Part shown: one piece after another, positions 55,120-63,930 of the stretch
Layout of the letters: each line of letters begins with the position of its first letter
Numbering within the stretch: position 1 is the first letter of the stretch
NCBI RefSeq assembly: GCF_030372765.1
Contig: NZ_JAUCMW010000006.1
Span: forward strand, 1-64,000
DNA length: 64,000 nucleotides
Origin: Labilibaculum sp. K2S
GTDB taxonomy: Bacteria; Bacteroidota; Bacteroidia; Bacteroidales; Marinifilaceae
Reading direction: 5' to 3'
Notes under the pieces: model-generated
What the model was told of the DNA's origin: nothing
The model's database searches: none
What the model saw: only the letters and a program-made list of their open reading frames with translations
Made by a program: the position numbers and the translations under genes

Positions 55120-55761
55120 TATTACAGGAAGAAATATTCAAAATTGAAACTCTAAACAATTTGATGGTATCTTAGCTTCGTATGCAAATACTGCAGATGA
55201 AGGAAAACTTGGGTCGTCTATAATTAAGAATTTGAGTGTGAATATTTTTTCCTGCAAAAATATTCCAACACAATAAAAGGGCTGTAAAAAAGCAATTCAT
55301 TTTTTCTCACAAATTGTGTCTGTTGTATCAACTATTAATTCAGAATTAATCTAAATAAGTTACTCTCTGCCATTCCAAATCAATTTACACATCAACAAAG
55401 GAATTCCGACTTGATTTTTTTTCACAAAGTACTTAAACACTACCAATTAAGGTGAAAAATCCCTGAATCAACTTCAACTAAATCGATCTATTAATATTGG
55501 AAATTGGTTACGTATTACTCACAATCTTTATCCAATTCAAAGCACTTTTTTACAAAATAAAAACAAAGTGTCTAATACACTCTGTTTGTCATCTATCAAA
55601 ATAATAATACTATTATTTCAGTCAAAATTATTCTAATTAATATTACTATATTTCGACTCATTATTAGACAATTATGAATAGACAATGCCAACAAAAAAAA
55701 CTCAAATAATTAAAACAATCCGATTTAATAATAGCATCCAAACTTAAGATCCAAAACTACA
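55120..55761. other. long intergenic region between nadC and the histidine kinase
   Basis: The 642 bases are AT-rich. The first 140 contain an inverted-repeat element (55122-55257, listed separately). The rest shows no gene. TATATTTC at 55647-55654 differs by one base from a -7 element and lies about 107 bases before the kinase gene, so it may be that gene's promoter. Confidence 0.5.
55122..55257. repeat. 136-base element bounded by 19-base inverted repeats (MITE-like)
   Basis: TTACAGGAAGAAATATTCA (55122-55140) matches the reverse complement of 55239-55257 at 17 of 19 positions. The inside has a start-less plus-strand frame of about 40 codons (including DGILASYANTADEGKLGSS) that ends at a TAA just beyond the right repeat. 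It may be a miniature transposable element, a remnant of a gene, or simply a large stem-loop. No target-site duplication is obvious. Confidence 0.4.
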
Positions 55762-57894
55762 ATGCAATTTCCCCTACCACTTGCTTTGCTTTTTTTTATT
55801 TCGTTCTCCAACACTCTATTTGCAAATAGAGTTTCAGATGACGTAAAGAATCAGGATAGTATTAAGATAGAACAATATCTAACCAAATCGAGGACGTACT
55901 ATACGGTAAAAACTGATAGCGCAATCTATTTTTCAGATAAAGCGTTACAACTATCCCTGAAAAGTAATAATCAGAAATTGATCATCAATTCGCAGATAGA
56001 ATGTTTTTACAATTATTCTGTGAACAGAGATCTGACAAATGCAAAAGAAGCTCTTGATGAAGCCAAATCAACCGCATATATAATAAATGATTCTTTAAGC
56101 ATTGGCAGAGTACATTCCTGTTTAGGATACTATTATGTATTGGCCAGCAAATACGACAGCGCAATCGCCCAATACAATAAATCTTTGGAAATATGCGAGT
56201 CACTCAAGGACAACAAAAATAAAATTCATAATCTTATCGGACTCGGGGAAATATACTATGAAAGAGGTGATTTAGAATTAGCACTGAGTAAATATGTAGA
56301 AGCGTTTAAATTTGAAGAGGTAAAGTACGACAATGATACCAGACTAAGTCTTCTCATTAACATGGCCAATATTTATTCCGATGAGAATCAAAGGAAGAAG
56401 GCAATATCCTATTACAATCAAGCCATGGAAATCGCAATAGAGCTAAAGGATGAAGACACTCTATCCGTTCTTTATAATAATTTAGCAATTATATACCAGA
56501 ACAATTCAGATTACAATAAAGCATTACTGTTTTACGAGAAAAGTCTTGATATCGATAAAAAGGCAAATAATAAGGCAGGCATTGCATTGTGTCTGAATAA
56601 TATTGGTGAAAACTATTTTAAAATGGGGAATACAGATAAGGCAATTGTATTCCTGCGAGAATCGTTATACACCAATCGTCAATTACATCTTGAAACTGAA
56701 ATTATTTATAATCTTGAAACTTTAACTCGGGTTCACCTAAGTTTGGGTAATTTCAATCAGGCTTACACCTATCTTGACGAAGGAATTTCCTTGACTAAAA
56801 AATTAAAAACAATTGGTAAAAGAAGTGATTTATTAAAGCTCCTTGCCGAATATTACAATAAAACAGGGAAATACCAAAAAGCTTACTCCTCTATGCTAGC
56901 ATACAACGCTCTCAAAGATAGCATACAACAAAAATCAAGAACAGATAAGATAGTAGAACTTCAAACGAAGTTCGATTCTGAAAAAAAAGAGAAAGAGAAT
57001 GAAATTTTAAGAGTGAGAAACCAATGTACTCAAGAAAAACTGGAACAGGAAAAAATGAGAGCGAAATACCTTTATATTTTCTTTTTCTTAGCTCTTGCTG
57101 TTATCTTTCTAATAGTTATCCTTTTCCGCTCTAAAATAAAGATAAACAACCAAATAAAAATTATAAACGGCAAATTGGAAGATTCTAATTCCAAATTAAA
57201 AATCATGAATGCTACAAAAGATAGATTCTTTTCAATAATTGCTCATGATTTAAGATCACCTTTTAATGCCATATTAGGATTTTCAGAACTGATAAAATCG
57301 GAAGCTAGGAGAGGAAAAAATTTAGAGATTATAGAAGAGTATAATGTCAACATTAACGAATCTGCAAACAGTTTATTTACACTACTTGAAAATCTTTTAC
57401 AATGGGCTAATGATCAACGTGGAATCCTTGAATTTACTCCAACTCAAATTGATTTATATGAATTAATTCAATCCAATCTTACAATTTTCAAATTAAAAGC
57501 TGCCGATAAATCAATAAAATTATTTTCAGATATACACCCCAATACGGTGGCTTTTGGTGATATAAACATGGTAAATACCATAGTTAGAAACCTAATTAGC
57601 AACGCATTAAAATTTACAGGCGAAAATGGCGAAATATTTCTGTCTTCCGTAATAGACGGTGATTTCATTCATCTTTCAGTAAAAGATAATGGTATCGGAA
57701 TTAGTAAAAACAATCAGGATAAGCTCTTCCGATTAGATTGTAACTTTACAACTATCGGCACTAAGGAAGAAACCGGAAGCGGTCTGGGTCTTATTCTCTG
57801 TAAAGAATTTGTAAAGAAAAACGGCGGTGAAATTTGGGTTGAAAGTGAAGAAAATAAAGGAAGCAAATTCATTTTCTCCTTAAAATCAGCCTAA
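55762..57894 (+). CDS. TPR-containing sensor histidine kinase
   Basis: The 710-residue protein has a signal peptide (about 1-22), a periplasmic array of roughly seven to eight TPR repeats (about 60-410; for example LYNNLAIIYQNNSDYNKALLFYEKSLDIDKK), a coiled coil, one membrane helix (about 434-456), a HisKA dimerisation domain with IIAHDLRSPFNAILGFSELI (phosphorylated His495), and an ATPase domain with NLISNALKFTG, DNGIGI and GSGLGL boxes. The TPR part probably binds a protein or peptide signal outside the membrane. No response regulator is adjacent, so this is an orphan kinase here. A terminator follows. Confidence 0.93.
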   Translation: MQFPLPLALLFFISFSNTLFANRVSDDVKNQDSIKIEQYLTKSRTYYTVKTDSAIYFSDKALQLSLKSNNQKLIINSQIECFYNYSVNRDLTNAKEALDEAKSTAYIINDSLSIGRVHSCLGYYYVLASKYDSAIAQYNKSLEICESLKDNKNKIHNLIGLGEIYYERGDLELALSKYVEAFKFEEVKYDNDTRLSLLINMANIYSDENQRKKAISYYNQAMEIAIELKDEDTLSVLYNNLAIIYQNNSDYNKALLFYEKSLDIDKKANNKAGIALCLNNIGENYFKMGNTDKAIVFLRESLYTNRQLHLETEIIYNLETLTRVHLSLGNFNQAYTYLDEGISLTKKLKTIGKRSDLLKLLAEYYNKTGKYQKAYSSMLAYNALKDSIQQKSRTDKIVELQTKFDSEKKEKENEILRVRNQCTQEKLEQEKMRAKYLYIFFFLALAVIFLIVILFRSKIKINNQIKIINGKLEDSNSKLKIMNATKDRFFSIIAHDLRSPFNAILGFSELIKSEARRGKNLEIIEEYNVNINESANSLFTLLENLLQWANDQRGILEFTPTQIDLYELIQSNLTIFKLKAADKSIKLFSDIHPNTVAFGDINMVNTIVRNLISNALKFTGENGEIFLSSVIDGDFIHLSVKDNGIGISKNNQDKLFRLDCNFTTIGTKEETGSGLGLILCKEFVKKNGGEIWVESEENKGSKFIFSLKSA

Positions 57895-57914
57895 ATTATT
57901 TTAATCTGATATTA

Positions 57915-57951
57915 TAAGTCAATTTCTACTCCAGAATTTGACTTTTTTTTT
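57915..57951 (+). terminator. terminator after the histidine kinase
   Basis: AAGTCAA pairs with TTGACTT, extended inside by TTCT/AGAA, and is followed by a T run. Confidence 0.75.
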
Positions 57952-57971
57952 CATGTTCAACATTAAGAACT

Positions 57972-57979
57972 TATATTTG
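57972..57979 (+). promoter_or_regulatory. -7 element of the mntP promoter
   Basis: TATATTTG matches TAnnTTTG, 20 bases before the mntP ATG. No Mn2+ riboswitch (yybP-ykoY type) is visible, as the leader is too short. Confidence 0.55.
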
Positions 57980-57999
57980 CAAGCTTAAAACACATTTAC

Positions 58000-58566
58000 A
58001 TGGAATTAATAAGCATATTTTTTCTTGCCCTTGGACTATCTGTTGACTCATTTGCGGCTTCAGTATGCAGCGGGTTGGCGATTAAAAAGATTCATTTCTT
58101 TCAGGCAGTTAAAATTGCTTTTTTTCTTGCCGTATTTCAGGGAGGAATGCCAATTATAGGTTGGTATACCGGTTGGGAATTTAAAGATTCAATCAAAGAT
58201 TTTGATCATTGGGTGGCCTTTATTCTGCTCGCAGGAATGGGAAGCAAAATGATCTATGAAAGTATAACGGCAAAAGATAAAGATTGCTCTTTCAACCCCT
58301 TAAAATTAATTGTTCTTTTAGGTATTTCATTAGCCACAAGCATAGATGCGTTGGTGGTTGGATTAAGCTTCGCCTTTATCAACATAAGCATATGGCTTCC
58401 TGCTATTGTTATAAGCATTATAACCTTTGTTGTTTCGATGCTTGGAATGTTGCTGGGTAAAAAAATCGGCATTAAATTAAGCCGGAAATTTGAAATAGTT
58501 GGAGGTATTGTTCTAATTCTTATTGGAATACGAATTTTAATCGAACATTTATTTTTTCAAACTTAA
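58000..58566 (+). CDS. mntP: manganese efflux pump MntP
   Basis: The 188-residue membrane protein has six hydrophobic segments in two three-helix repeats, each with the family's acidic motif: ALGLSVDSFAASVCSG and LGISLATSIDALVVGLSF. It exports Mn2+ (and possibly other divalent metals) across the inner membrane. Its stop codon shares bases with the stop codon of the convergent FMN-binding gene, so there is no terminator between them. It lies in a group of envelope and metal-related genes (58000-61941). Confidence 0.94.
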   Translation: MELISIFFLALGLSVDSFAASVCSGLAIKKIHFFQAVKIAFFLAVFQGGMPIIGWYTGWEFKDSIKDFDHWVAFILLAGMGSKMIYESITAKDKDCSFNPLKLIVLLGISLATSIDALVVGLSFAFINISIWLPAIVISIITFVVSMLGMLLGKKIGIKLSRKFEIVGGIVLILIGIRILIEHLFFQT

Positions 58567-59117
58567 ATTTCCCCTTTAGCTTTTAACTCACTTAAAAGCA
58601 GACTAAGAGTTTTTACGCCTTTAGCCATTGCCGGAGCTGAAATTGTAGCTCCGGAAATTCCATCAATATCTTTTCCAAATTCCATCTCCTCTCCTCCTAT
58701 TTTTCCAATAAACTGCTTCAGCCACGATTTCGCCATAATCTCGCCACCATAGGAAGATCTGTAAATTAGTACCACTACTTTTTGAATTTCCAGATTTTCA
58801 TTGAAAACAACCATATAATCGAAAAAATCGTTCTTTCCTTTTGATGACGCAAAACAAGCAAAACCCATTAATTTATCCGCTTTCTTTAGTGTACTCAAAT
58901 TTACATCTCTTACCCCTTCACAATTAAAAGCATCCAAATTTAGATTGTCAATATCATCCATTATCAAATCTTCAGCGGGGAATATTTTCTGAACTTCTTT
59001 ATCAATTTTTTTCTGTATGGATTTAGGAAAATCACTTCCATTTGCAGCAAATGTTCCGCAAATCAACACCAAAATCAATAGTTCCCGAATAATACCCCGA
59101 AATCTTTTCATCAACAA
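58563..59117 (-). CDS. FMN-binding domain protein, likely ApbE substrate
   Basis: The 184-residue protein has a signal or anchor sequence (about 8-25, GIIRELLILVLICGTFA) and then an FMN_bind domain like that of RnfG/NqrC. The flavinylation motif D-x-x-(S/T)-G-A-(S/T) is present as DGISGAT, so FMN should be attached to Thr158 by ApbE. It would carry electrons in the periplasm. The start may be Met1 or Met3. It lies 79 bases downstream of the porin gene on the same strand, suggesting an operon whose porin supplies or removes a substrate across the outer membrane. Its redox partner is unknown. Confidence 0.9.
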   Translation of the reverse strand: MLMKRFRGIIRELLILVLICGTFAANGSDFPKSIQKKIDKEVQKIFPAEDLIMDDIDNLNLDAFNCEGVRDVNLSTLKKADKLMGFACFASSKGKNDFFDYMVVFNENLEIQKVVVLIYRSSYGGEIMAKSWLKQFIGKIGGEEMEFGKDIDGISGATISAPAMAKGVKTLSLLLSELKAKGEI

Positions 59118-59196
59118 ATCTCCTTTACTTGAAAAACCTCAAAGCAAAATGGAAATCCAAAATGCTTTGAAGCAAAATATTTTAATTGTCTCCGAT

Positions 59197-60369
59197 CTAG
59201 AACCAAACGCCTACACCAAAATTCACAAAATTATTTTTCATATCATTACCATCTTTAGACATTTGGTAATCAGCTTTCACCACTGCACCCTTAGCCAAAT
59301 GATAACTCAATCCAAAGAATACTTCTTCCCGATCGTAAGCTTTGTTTGCTGGCATGTTCCCAGCTGTTTTATGATGTGTGTTATAATTTTCGTAGCGTAC
59401 AAATGGAACCAAAGCCTGCTCTTTGCCATGCAGCAGATCATATCCGGCTTCCAGATAATATCCCTGCATCTGCTTTCCAAGATCCTTACCTGTTTTATCA
59501 TTATATGCTGCCACATCACTAATAAAAGAATGAATGTACTCACCTTTTAACTGCAAAGCGTTCACCTTGTAACGAACATCCATTCCAAACATGCTTATTC
59601 CAACTCTGGTTGAATCAGCAACTTCCTCAGCAAAATCATCATTCTTATCCAATCCATTGAAAGCAGATGACTGAGTTTTTCCGAAATATCCTGCCACACC
59701 AATATTTAAGCCTTTCACTCCGTAATAATCCAGTTTAGCCGATAAAGAAGGTGATGTAAATGTAGATTCAGCGCCTTTCTGACGACCTTTTCTAAATCCA
59801 TCAGAACCTCTAAGAACACCCGTACCATTGTATCCAATAAAACCATTCAATACATACAATTGATACTTTACAGGAAATGAAGGCATACGTCCGCTAAGTC
59901 CAACTCCAATTTCGCGCCATGTAGTTGGAACAATGCTGTTATCCACACTCGGGCGCTCTACGCCGTTAAAAGTAGTTGGTTCGTGATATTCGTTTACAAT
60001 ACCCATTGGCACCAACATTAAACCTGCCCTCAAACTTGTGTTTGGACGAACATTATAGTTTAGAAATGCTTGCTCAACGTACAATTCCTTTACGTGTTCG
60101 TATTCAATTTCGGTAATGAACGAAGTCTTATCATTAAATTGATATCCAAAAAACAATACCATTCTGTGAACATCCATATCTCCATTGTAACGAGTGTTAC
60201 CACTAATTTGCTGATTGTAATGAACCTCGCCATATCCACCAATACTTAATTTCTCATCTTTAACTCTGTCCAAAATAGTTGTTCCAATACTTTTTGGTTC
60301 CTGAGCATCCTGTGCTTTTGTTGTAAAAAAAGCAGCAATCGCAGCCACAAATAGTAATCCTTTTTTCAT
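59197..60369 (-). CDS. outer-membrane porin
   Basis: The protein has 390 residues from ATG 60369, where a signal peptide begins (MKKGLLFVAAIAAFFTTKAQ); the open frame extends 16 codons upstream without a better start. After KLSIGGYGEVHYNQQ the sequence alternates amphipathic beta strands and ends in the aromatic strand FVNFGVGVWF, as in the phosphate-selective porin/OprP-like group of Bacteroidota. The passenger substrate is unknown. It is cotranscribed with the FMN-binding gene. The 240-base region upstream, shared with a divergent permease, contains two palindromes. Confidence 0.88.
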   Translation of the reverse strand: MKKGLLFVAAIAAFFTTKAQDAQEPKSIGTTILDRVKDEKLSIGGYGEVHYNQQISGNTRYNGDMDVHRMVLFFGYQFNDKTSFITEIEYEHVKELYVEQAFLNYNVRPNTSLRAGLMLVPMGIVNEYHEPTTFNGVERPSVDNSIVPTTWREIGVGLSGRMPSFPVKYQLYVLNGFIGYNGTGVLRGSDGFRKGRQKGAESTFTSPSLSAKLDYYGVKGLNIGVAGYFGKTQSSAFNGLDKNDDFAEEVADSTRVGISMFGMDVRYKVNALQLKGEYIHSFISDVAAYNDKTGKDLGKQMQGYYLEAGYDLLHGKEQALVPFVRYENYNTHHKTAGNMPANKAYDREEVFFGLSYHLAKGAVVKADYQMSKDGNDMKNNFVNFGVGVWF

Positions 60370-60435
60370 CAGTTTAAAACAATTAGGTTTTAGTTTTTCT
60401 GCTCGAATAACAAGCATTATTTCGACGACTAAATT

Positions 60436-60446
60436 AGACTAAGTCT
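60436..60446. promoter_or_regulatory. AGACT palindrome upstream of the porin (candidate metal-regulator site)
   Basis: AGACT-A-AGTCT sits inside TTAGACTAAGTCTTAA. Further AGACT half-sites occur at 60481 and, inverted, at 60545-60549. Clustered TTAGACT half-sites are reminiscent of DtxR/Fur-type iron or manganese operators, but this is inference. Confidence 0.45.
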
Positions 60447-60456
60447 TAATAAGCAT

Positions 60457-60478
60457 AAATACCTACATGTTGGTATTT
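60457..60478. promoter_or_regulatory. 22-base near-perfect palindrome between porin and permease
   Basis: AAATACC and GGTATTT flank a central TACATGTT core. Only one symmetric pair (the T beside each arm) breaks the dyad, and ACATGT is itself palindromic. It is centred 98 bases before the porin start and 142 before the permease start, so it could control both directions. The form suits a dimeric ArsR-, MarR- or TetR-type repressor. Confidence 0.6.
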
Positions 60479-60536
60479 TTAGACTGTGAGCTCTTTTATT
60501 ACTGATATACCTTATATATATATCCAAATATTTTAA

Positions 60537-60544
60537 TACTTTTG
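60537..60544 (+). promoter_or_regulatory. -7 element of the permease promoter
   Basis: TACTTTTG matches TAnnTTTG, 65 bases before the permease ATG and downstream of both palindromes. Confidence 0.5.
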
Positions 60545-60609
60545 AGTCTGAAAATACCCCGAATTCGCTATTTTCCTATTGCATTTCGGTTACTAAAAGC
60601 ATCTCAATT

Positions 60610-61941
60610 ATGGAATATATCAGTCAGTTTTTTATCGATTTTATAGATATCTTAAATGAGATGTCCCCCTACCTAATGCTAGGTTTTTTATTTGCAGGAA
60701 TTTTGAAAGTGGCATTTCCGCAGAAATTTATCGACAAATATTTAGGTCAGAAAAATGGAAAATCCGTTTTATACGCAGCACTTCTTGGCATTCCTCTACC
60801 ATTGTGCTCCTGTGGAGTAATCCCAACCGGTATTTCATTTTATAAGAGTGGCGCTTCCAAAGGTTCATCTGTATCATTTCTGATCTCAACACCCCAAACT
60901 GGTGTAGACTCAATTTTAGTTACTTATTCCTTATTAGGATTGCCTTTTGCAATCATTCGTCCCTTTATAGCATTACTAACCGGACTGTTTGGTGGACTGC
61001 TCACCAATCATTTTGATAAAGATGAAAAAGCAATTCCGGTACAAAGCCCGGATTCTTGCTGCTCTACCGAAAAAGAATCGGACTGTGGATGTGAAGGAGA
61101 ATGTAATACCAAATCTAAAAAGAAGAAATCGCCAATCTACACGATGTTTAAATATGCATTTGTAGACTTTCTGCAGGACATTTCGAAGTGGTTGATTATT
61201 GGACTTCTATTAGCTGCTGTCATTTCGGTTCTAATTCCAGACGATTTTTTCTCTGCATATATTGGAAATGATTTTATTGGTATGCTGGTAATTCTTGTGG
61301 CATCTATCCCACTGTATATTTGCGCAACTTCATCGGTACCAGTGGCTGCTATTTTAATGATGAAAGGCATTTCTCCCGGTGCCGCCTTGGTATTCCTAAT
61401 GGCTGGTCCGGCAACCAATGCCGCAACCATTACCGTACTAAATAAAGTTCTGGGCAAAAAAACAATGTGGTCCTACTTACTGTCAATTGTTACCGGCGCC
61501 CTGCTTTTTGGACTGTTAATCGATAATGTATTCCCCAGAGAATGGTTTACTATGGGCGCATTGCATGATCATATGGGGGCACATGAAGGACATTGGATGC
61601 TTCCTGACTGGTTGAAATGGGGAAGTAGTATTGCATTAGTTCTATTGATTATCAATGGCTATTTACAAAAATATATTTCCGGCAAAAATAAGCTTAAATC
61701 AACTGATCCTGAAATAGCTGTCAACAAAAAACTGGTAATAGTGAATGGGATGAGCTGTAATCATTGTAAAAACAGTGTGGAAAAACACATTGGAGCCATG
61801 AAAAACATTACTCTGGCAGAAGTAAATCTGGAACAAAAACTTTTGCAGTTAGAAGGAAATAATATCGATTTACAAATCATAAAAAAAGAACTGGAAAGCC
61901 TTGGTTTCGAATTTGGCGGAGAGGTGAAAAACAAAAACTAA
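60610..61941 (+). CDS. SO_0444-type Cu/Zn efflux permease with C-terminal HMA domain
   Basis: The 443-residue protein has two DUF318/ArsP-like membrane halves of about four helices each (about 5-130 and 180-300). They carry PLPLCSCGVIPTGISF and YICATSSVPVAAILMMKG; the Cys pair in the first is typical of ArsP-like permeases. The cytoplasmic loop between the halves is very Cys-rich (DSCCSTEKESDCGCEGEC, about 147-165), and a His-rich stretch (HDHMGAHEGH) follows the second half. Residues about 375-443 are a heavy-metal-associated domain with GMSCNHCKNSV. It should export soft metals (Cu, Zn or similar) or organo-arsenic; the fused metal chaperone favours Cu/Zn. Confidence 0.92.
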   Translation: MEYISQFFIDFIDILNEMSPYLMLGFLFAGILKVAFPQKFIDKYLGQKNGKSVLYAALLGIPLPLCSCGVIPTGISFYKSGASKGSSVSFLISTPQTGVDSILVTYSLLGLPFAIIRPFIALLTGLFGGLLTNHFDKDEKAIPVQSPDSCCSTEKESDCGCEGECNTKSKKKKSPIYTMFKYAFVDFLQDISKWLIIGLLLAAVISVLIPDDFFSAYIGNDFIGMLVILVASIPLYICATSSVPVAAILMMKGISPGAALVFLMAGPATNAATITVLNKVLGKKTMWSYLLSIVTGALLFGLLIDNVFPREWFTMGALHDHMGAHEGHWMLPDWLKWGSSIALVLLIINGYLQKYISGKNKLKSTDPEIAVNKKLVIVNGMSCNHCKNSVEKHIGAMKNITLAEVNLEQKLLQLEGNNIDLQIIKKELESLGFEFGGEVKNKN

Positions 61942-62383
61942 GTCACTCTCCGGTTTCAAATATTCATTTGGCAAAAATAATATTTGTAAATACGACTTAA
62001 AAACTCCTCCTTTTCATCCATATTATTGCTTAAATTCCATAATTTCTTACAAATACAACCCTTGTTCTGCAACATAATTGGTGGTTTTTACCCATTTTAA
62101 GATTTTTTTGAACTAAAATTCCCACACCGCGAAATACCACCCCTATAAACTGCTGATTTTCAGATAATCTAATCTCTCCAAAGCATGTGTGATTTATGAT
62201 CAACACATGCATACATCTTTATATTTAATTACTTGAAAACTTCGAAATTTTGATTACATTTAAATGTTCTACAACATATCTATACTGTGTATTATTCTTT
62301 TTGGAAAAATATTTTTCTAACTATCAGATGGATTAGTTGATTAAAAACAAAGCCTTTACAGGCTTTTAAACGAAGACCAAAAT
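61942..62383. other. intergenic region before the biotin carboxylase gene
   Basis: The 442 bases hold no convincing gene; a 60-codon minus frame at 62030-62212 has no supporting features. An 8-base inverted repeat, GCATGTGT (62183-62190) and ACACATGC (62203-62210), lies mid-region. A small hairpin, AAAGCCT/AGGCTTT (62349-62366), lies in the leader 17 bases before the accC-like start. No standard -7 element was recognised. Confidence 0.5.
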
Positions 62384-63907
62384 ATGATCAAGAAGATTTC
62401 AAAAGTCCTTGTTGCAAATCGAGGAGAAATTGCTCTGCGCGTTATGCGATCATGCAGAGAATTGGGAATTCTTTCTGTTGCTGTTTACTCCGATGTCGAT
62501 CGAACATCTATGCATGTGCGATATGCCGATCAGGCCATTCATATCGGACCTGCAACATCAGCGGAAAGTTATTTAAATATTGATAAAATAATAAATGCAG
62601 CAAAACTGGTTAAGGCTGACGCCATTCATCCTGGTTATGGATTTTTAAGCGAAAATGCTGAATTCTCAAAACGCTGCGAAAAAGAAGGTATCATTTTCAT
62701 AGGTCCTACTCCCGAGGTAATCGCGACAATGGGTGACAAAATTACCGCCCGTAAAACAATGATTACCAGCGGTGTTCCTGTAGTTCCGGGGACCAAAGAA
62801 AATCTGAAAGATGAATCGACAATACTTAAAACAGTTCGGGAAATTGGTTTACCGGTAATGATTAAAGCTTCTGCCGGAGGTGGTGGAAAAGGAATGCGAA
62901 TGATCGACAAAGAAGAGAATATTCTGGAAGGGCTAAGAGCTGCAAAATCCGAAGCCATGGCATCATTTGGCGATGATGCAGTTTATATCGAGAAATACAT
63001 TTCTTCTCCTCATCACATCGAGTTTCAGGTTTTAGGAGACAAACACGGGAATGTAATTCATCTTTGCGAAAGAGAATGCTCTGTTCAAAGACGACATCAG
63101 AAAGTGGTGGAAGAAACGCCGTCTCCGCTGATGACTCCTGAATTAAGAGCACAAATGGGAGAGCATGCTGTTGCTGCAGCCAAAGCAGTTAATTATCATG
63201 GGGCAGGCACCATTGAGTTTCTTGTAGACAACGATCACAACTACTATTTCCTTGAAATGAATACACGATTACAAGTTGAGCATCCTATCACCGAAAGGGT
63301 AACCGGATACGATCTTGTGAAACAACAAATTTTAATTGCCGAAGGACACGAATTGAAAATGAAACAAGAAGATATTTTTCAGTTCGGACATGCAATCGAG
63401 TGTAGAATTTACGCAGAAGATACCGATAATAACTTTATGCCAAGTCCTGGAGTGATTACCCACATTACCGAACCAATGGGTTTAGGGGTAAGAACCGATG
63501 GCTACGTTTATGAAGGATATGAAATCCCTATTCATTACGACCCAATGATCTCCAAACTAATTATTTGGGCCAGAACAAGAGAGGAAGCGATAGAACGAAT
63601 GCGGCGAGCTCTCTTCGAATACAAAATTACCGGTGTAAAAACCTCAATCAAATATCTTGAAAAAATCATGGATTGCCCTGACTTTAGAAACGGCACCTAC
63701 GATACTCACTTTATTCAAAATAACGAAGATTTTCTTCTTGCTGCGGACGAAGCAAAGCAGTCTTTTGAAGATCTGGCCATAGTTACCGCCTTTATCAATT
63801 ATCACAACAAACTGAAAAGCACTCAAATTTGTCCAAAATCATCACTGCAAAACAAGTGGAAAGAATTTGGACGCAGAAGGGGAATGTTTAGAGCGAGTGA
63901 AAACTAA
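62384..63907 (+). CDS. accC: biotin carboxylase (acetyl/propionyl-CoA or pyruvate carboxylase subunit)
   Basis: The 507-residue protein is an ATP-grasp biotin carboxylase. The N-terminal domain starts KKISKVLVANRGEIALRVMRSCRELG, the ATP-binding loop is IKASAGGGGKGMRMI, the catalytic region includes CERECSVQRRHQKVVEETPSP and FLEMNTRLQVEHPITERVTG, and the C-terminal domain has GHAIECRIYAEDTDNNFMPSPG and MISKLIIWA. It carboxylates biotin on the carrier protein whose gene starts 23 bases later. It is about 50 residues longer than E. coli AccC, as in the AccC/PycA forms that work with propionyl-CoA or pyruvate carboxylases. Which acceptor it serves depends on the next gene, outside the window. Confidence 0.93.
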   Translation: MIKKISKVLVANRGEIALRVMRSCRELGILSVAVYSDVDRTSMHVRYADQAIHIGPATSAESYLNIDKIINAAKLVKADAIHPGYGFLSENAEFSKRCEKEGIIFIGPTPEVIATMGDKITARKTMITSGVPVVPGTKENLKDESTILKTVREIGLPVMIKASAGGGGKGMRMIDKEENILEGLRAAKSEAMASFGDDAVYIEKYISSPHHIEFQVLGDKHGNVIHLCERECSVQRRHQKVVEETPSPLMTPELRAQMGEHAVAAAKAVNYHGAGTIEFLVDNDHNYYFLEMNTRLQVEHPITERVTGYDLVKQQILIAEGHELKMKQEDIFQFGHAIECRIYAEDTDNNFMPSPGVITHITEPMGLGVRTDGYVYEGYEIPIHYDPMISKLIIWARTREEAIERMRRALFEYKITGVKTSIKYLEKIMDCPDFRNGTYDTHFIQNNEDFLLAADEAKQSFEDLAIVTAFINYHNKLKSTQICPKSSLQNKWKEFGRRRGMFRASEN

Positions 63908-63930
63908 AGGACAAACAAAAAAATAATAAA

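Noticed and set aside
57951..57999. Mn2+-sensing yybP-ykoY riboswitch before mntP
   Set aside because: The leader between the -7 element and the ATG is only about 20 bases, too short for this RNA.
62030..62212. 60-codon minus-strand frame in the accC leader
   Set aside because: No ribosome site, promoter or recognisable domain; composition does not stand out from the surrounding intergenic DNA.
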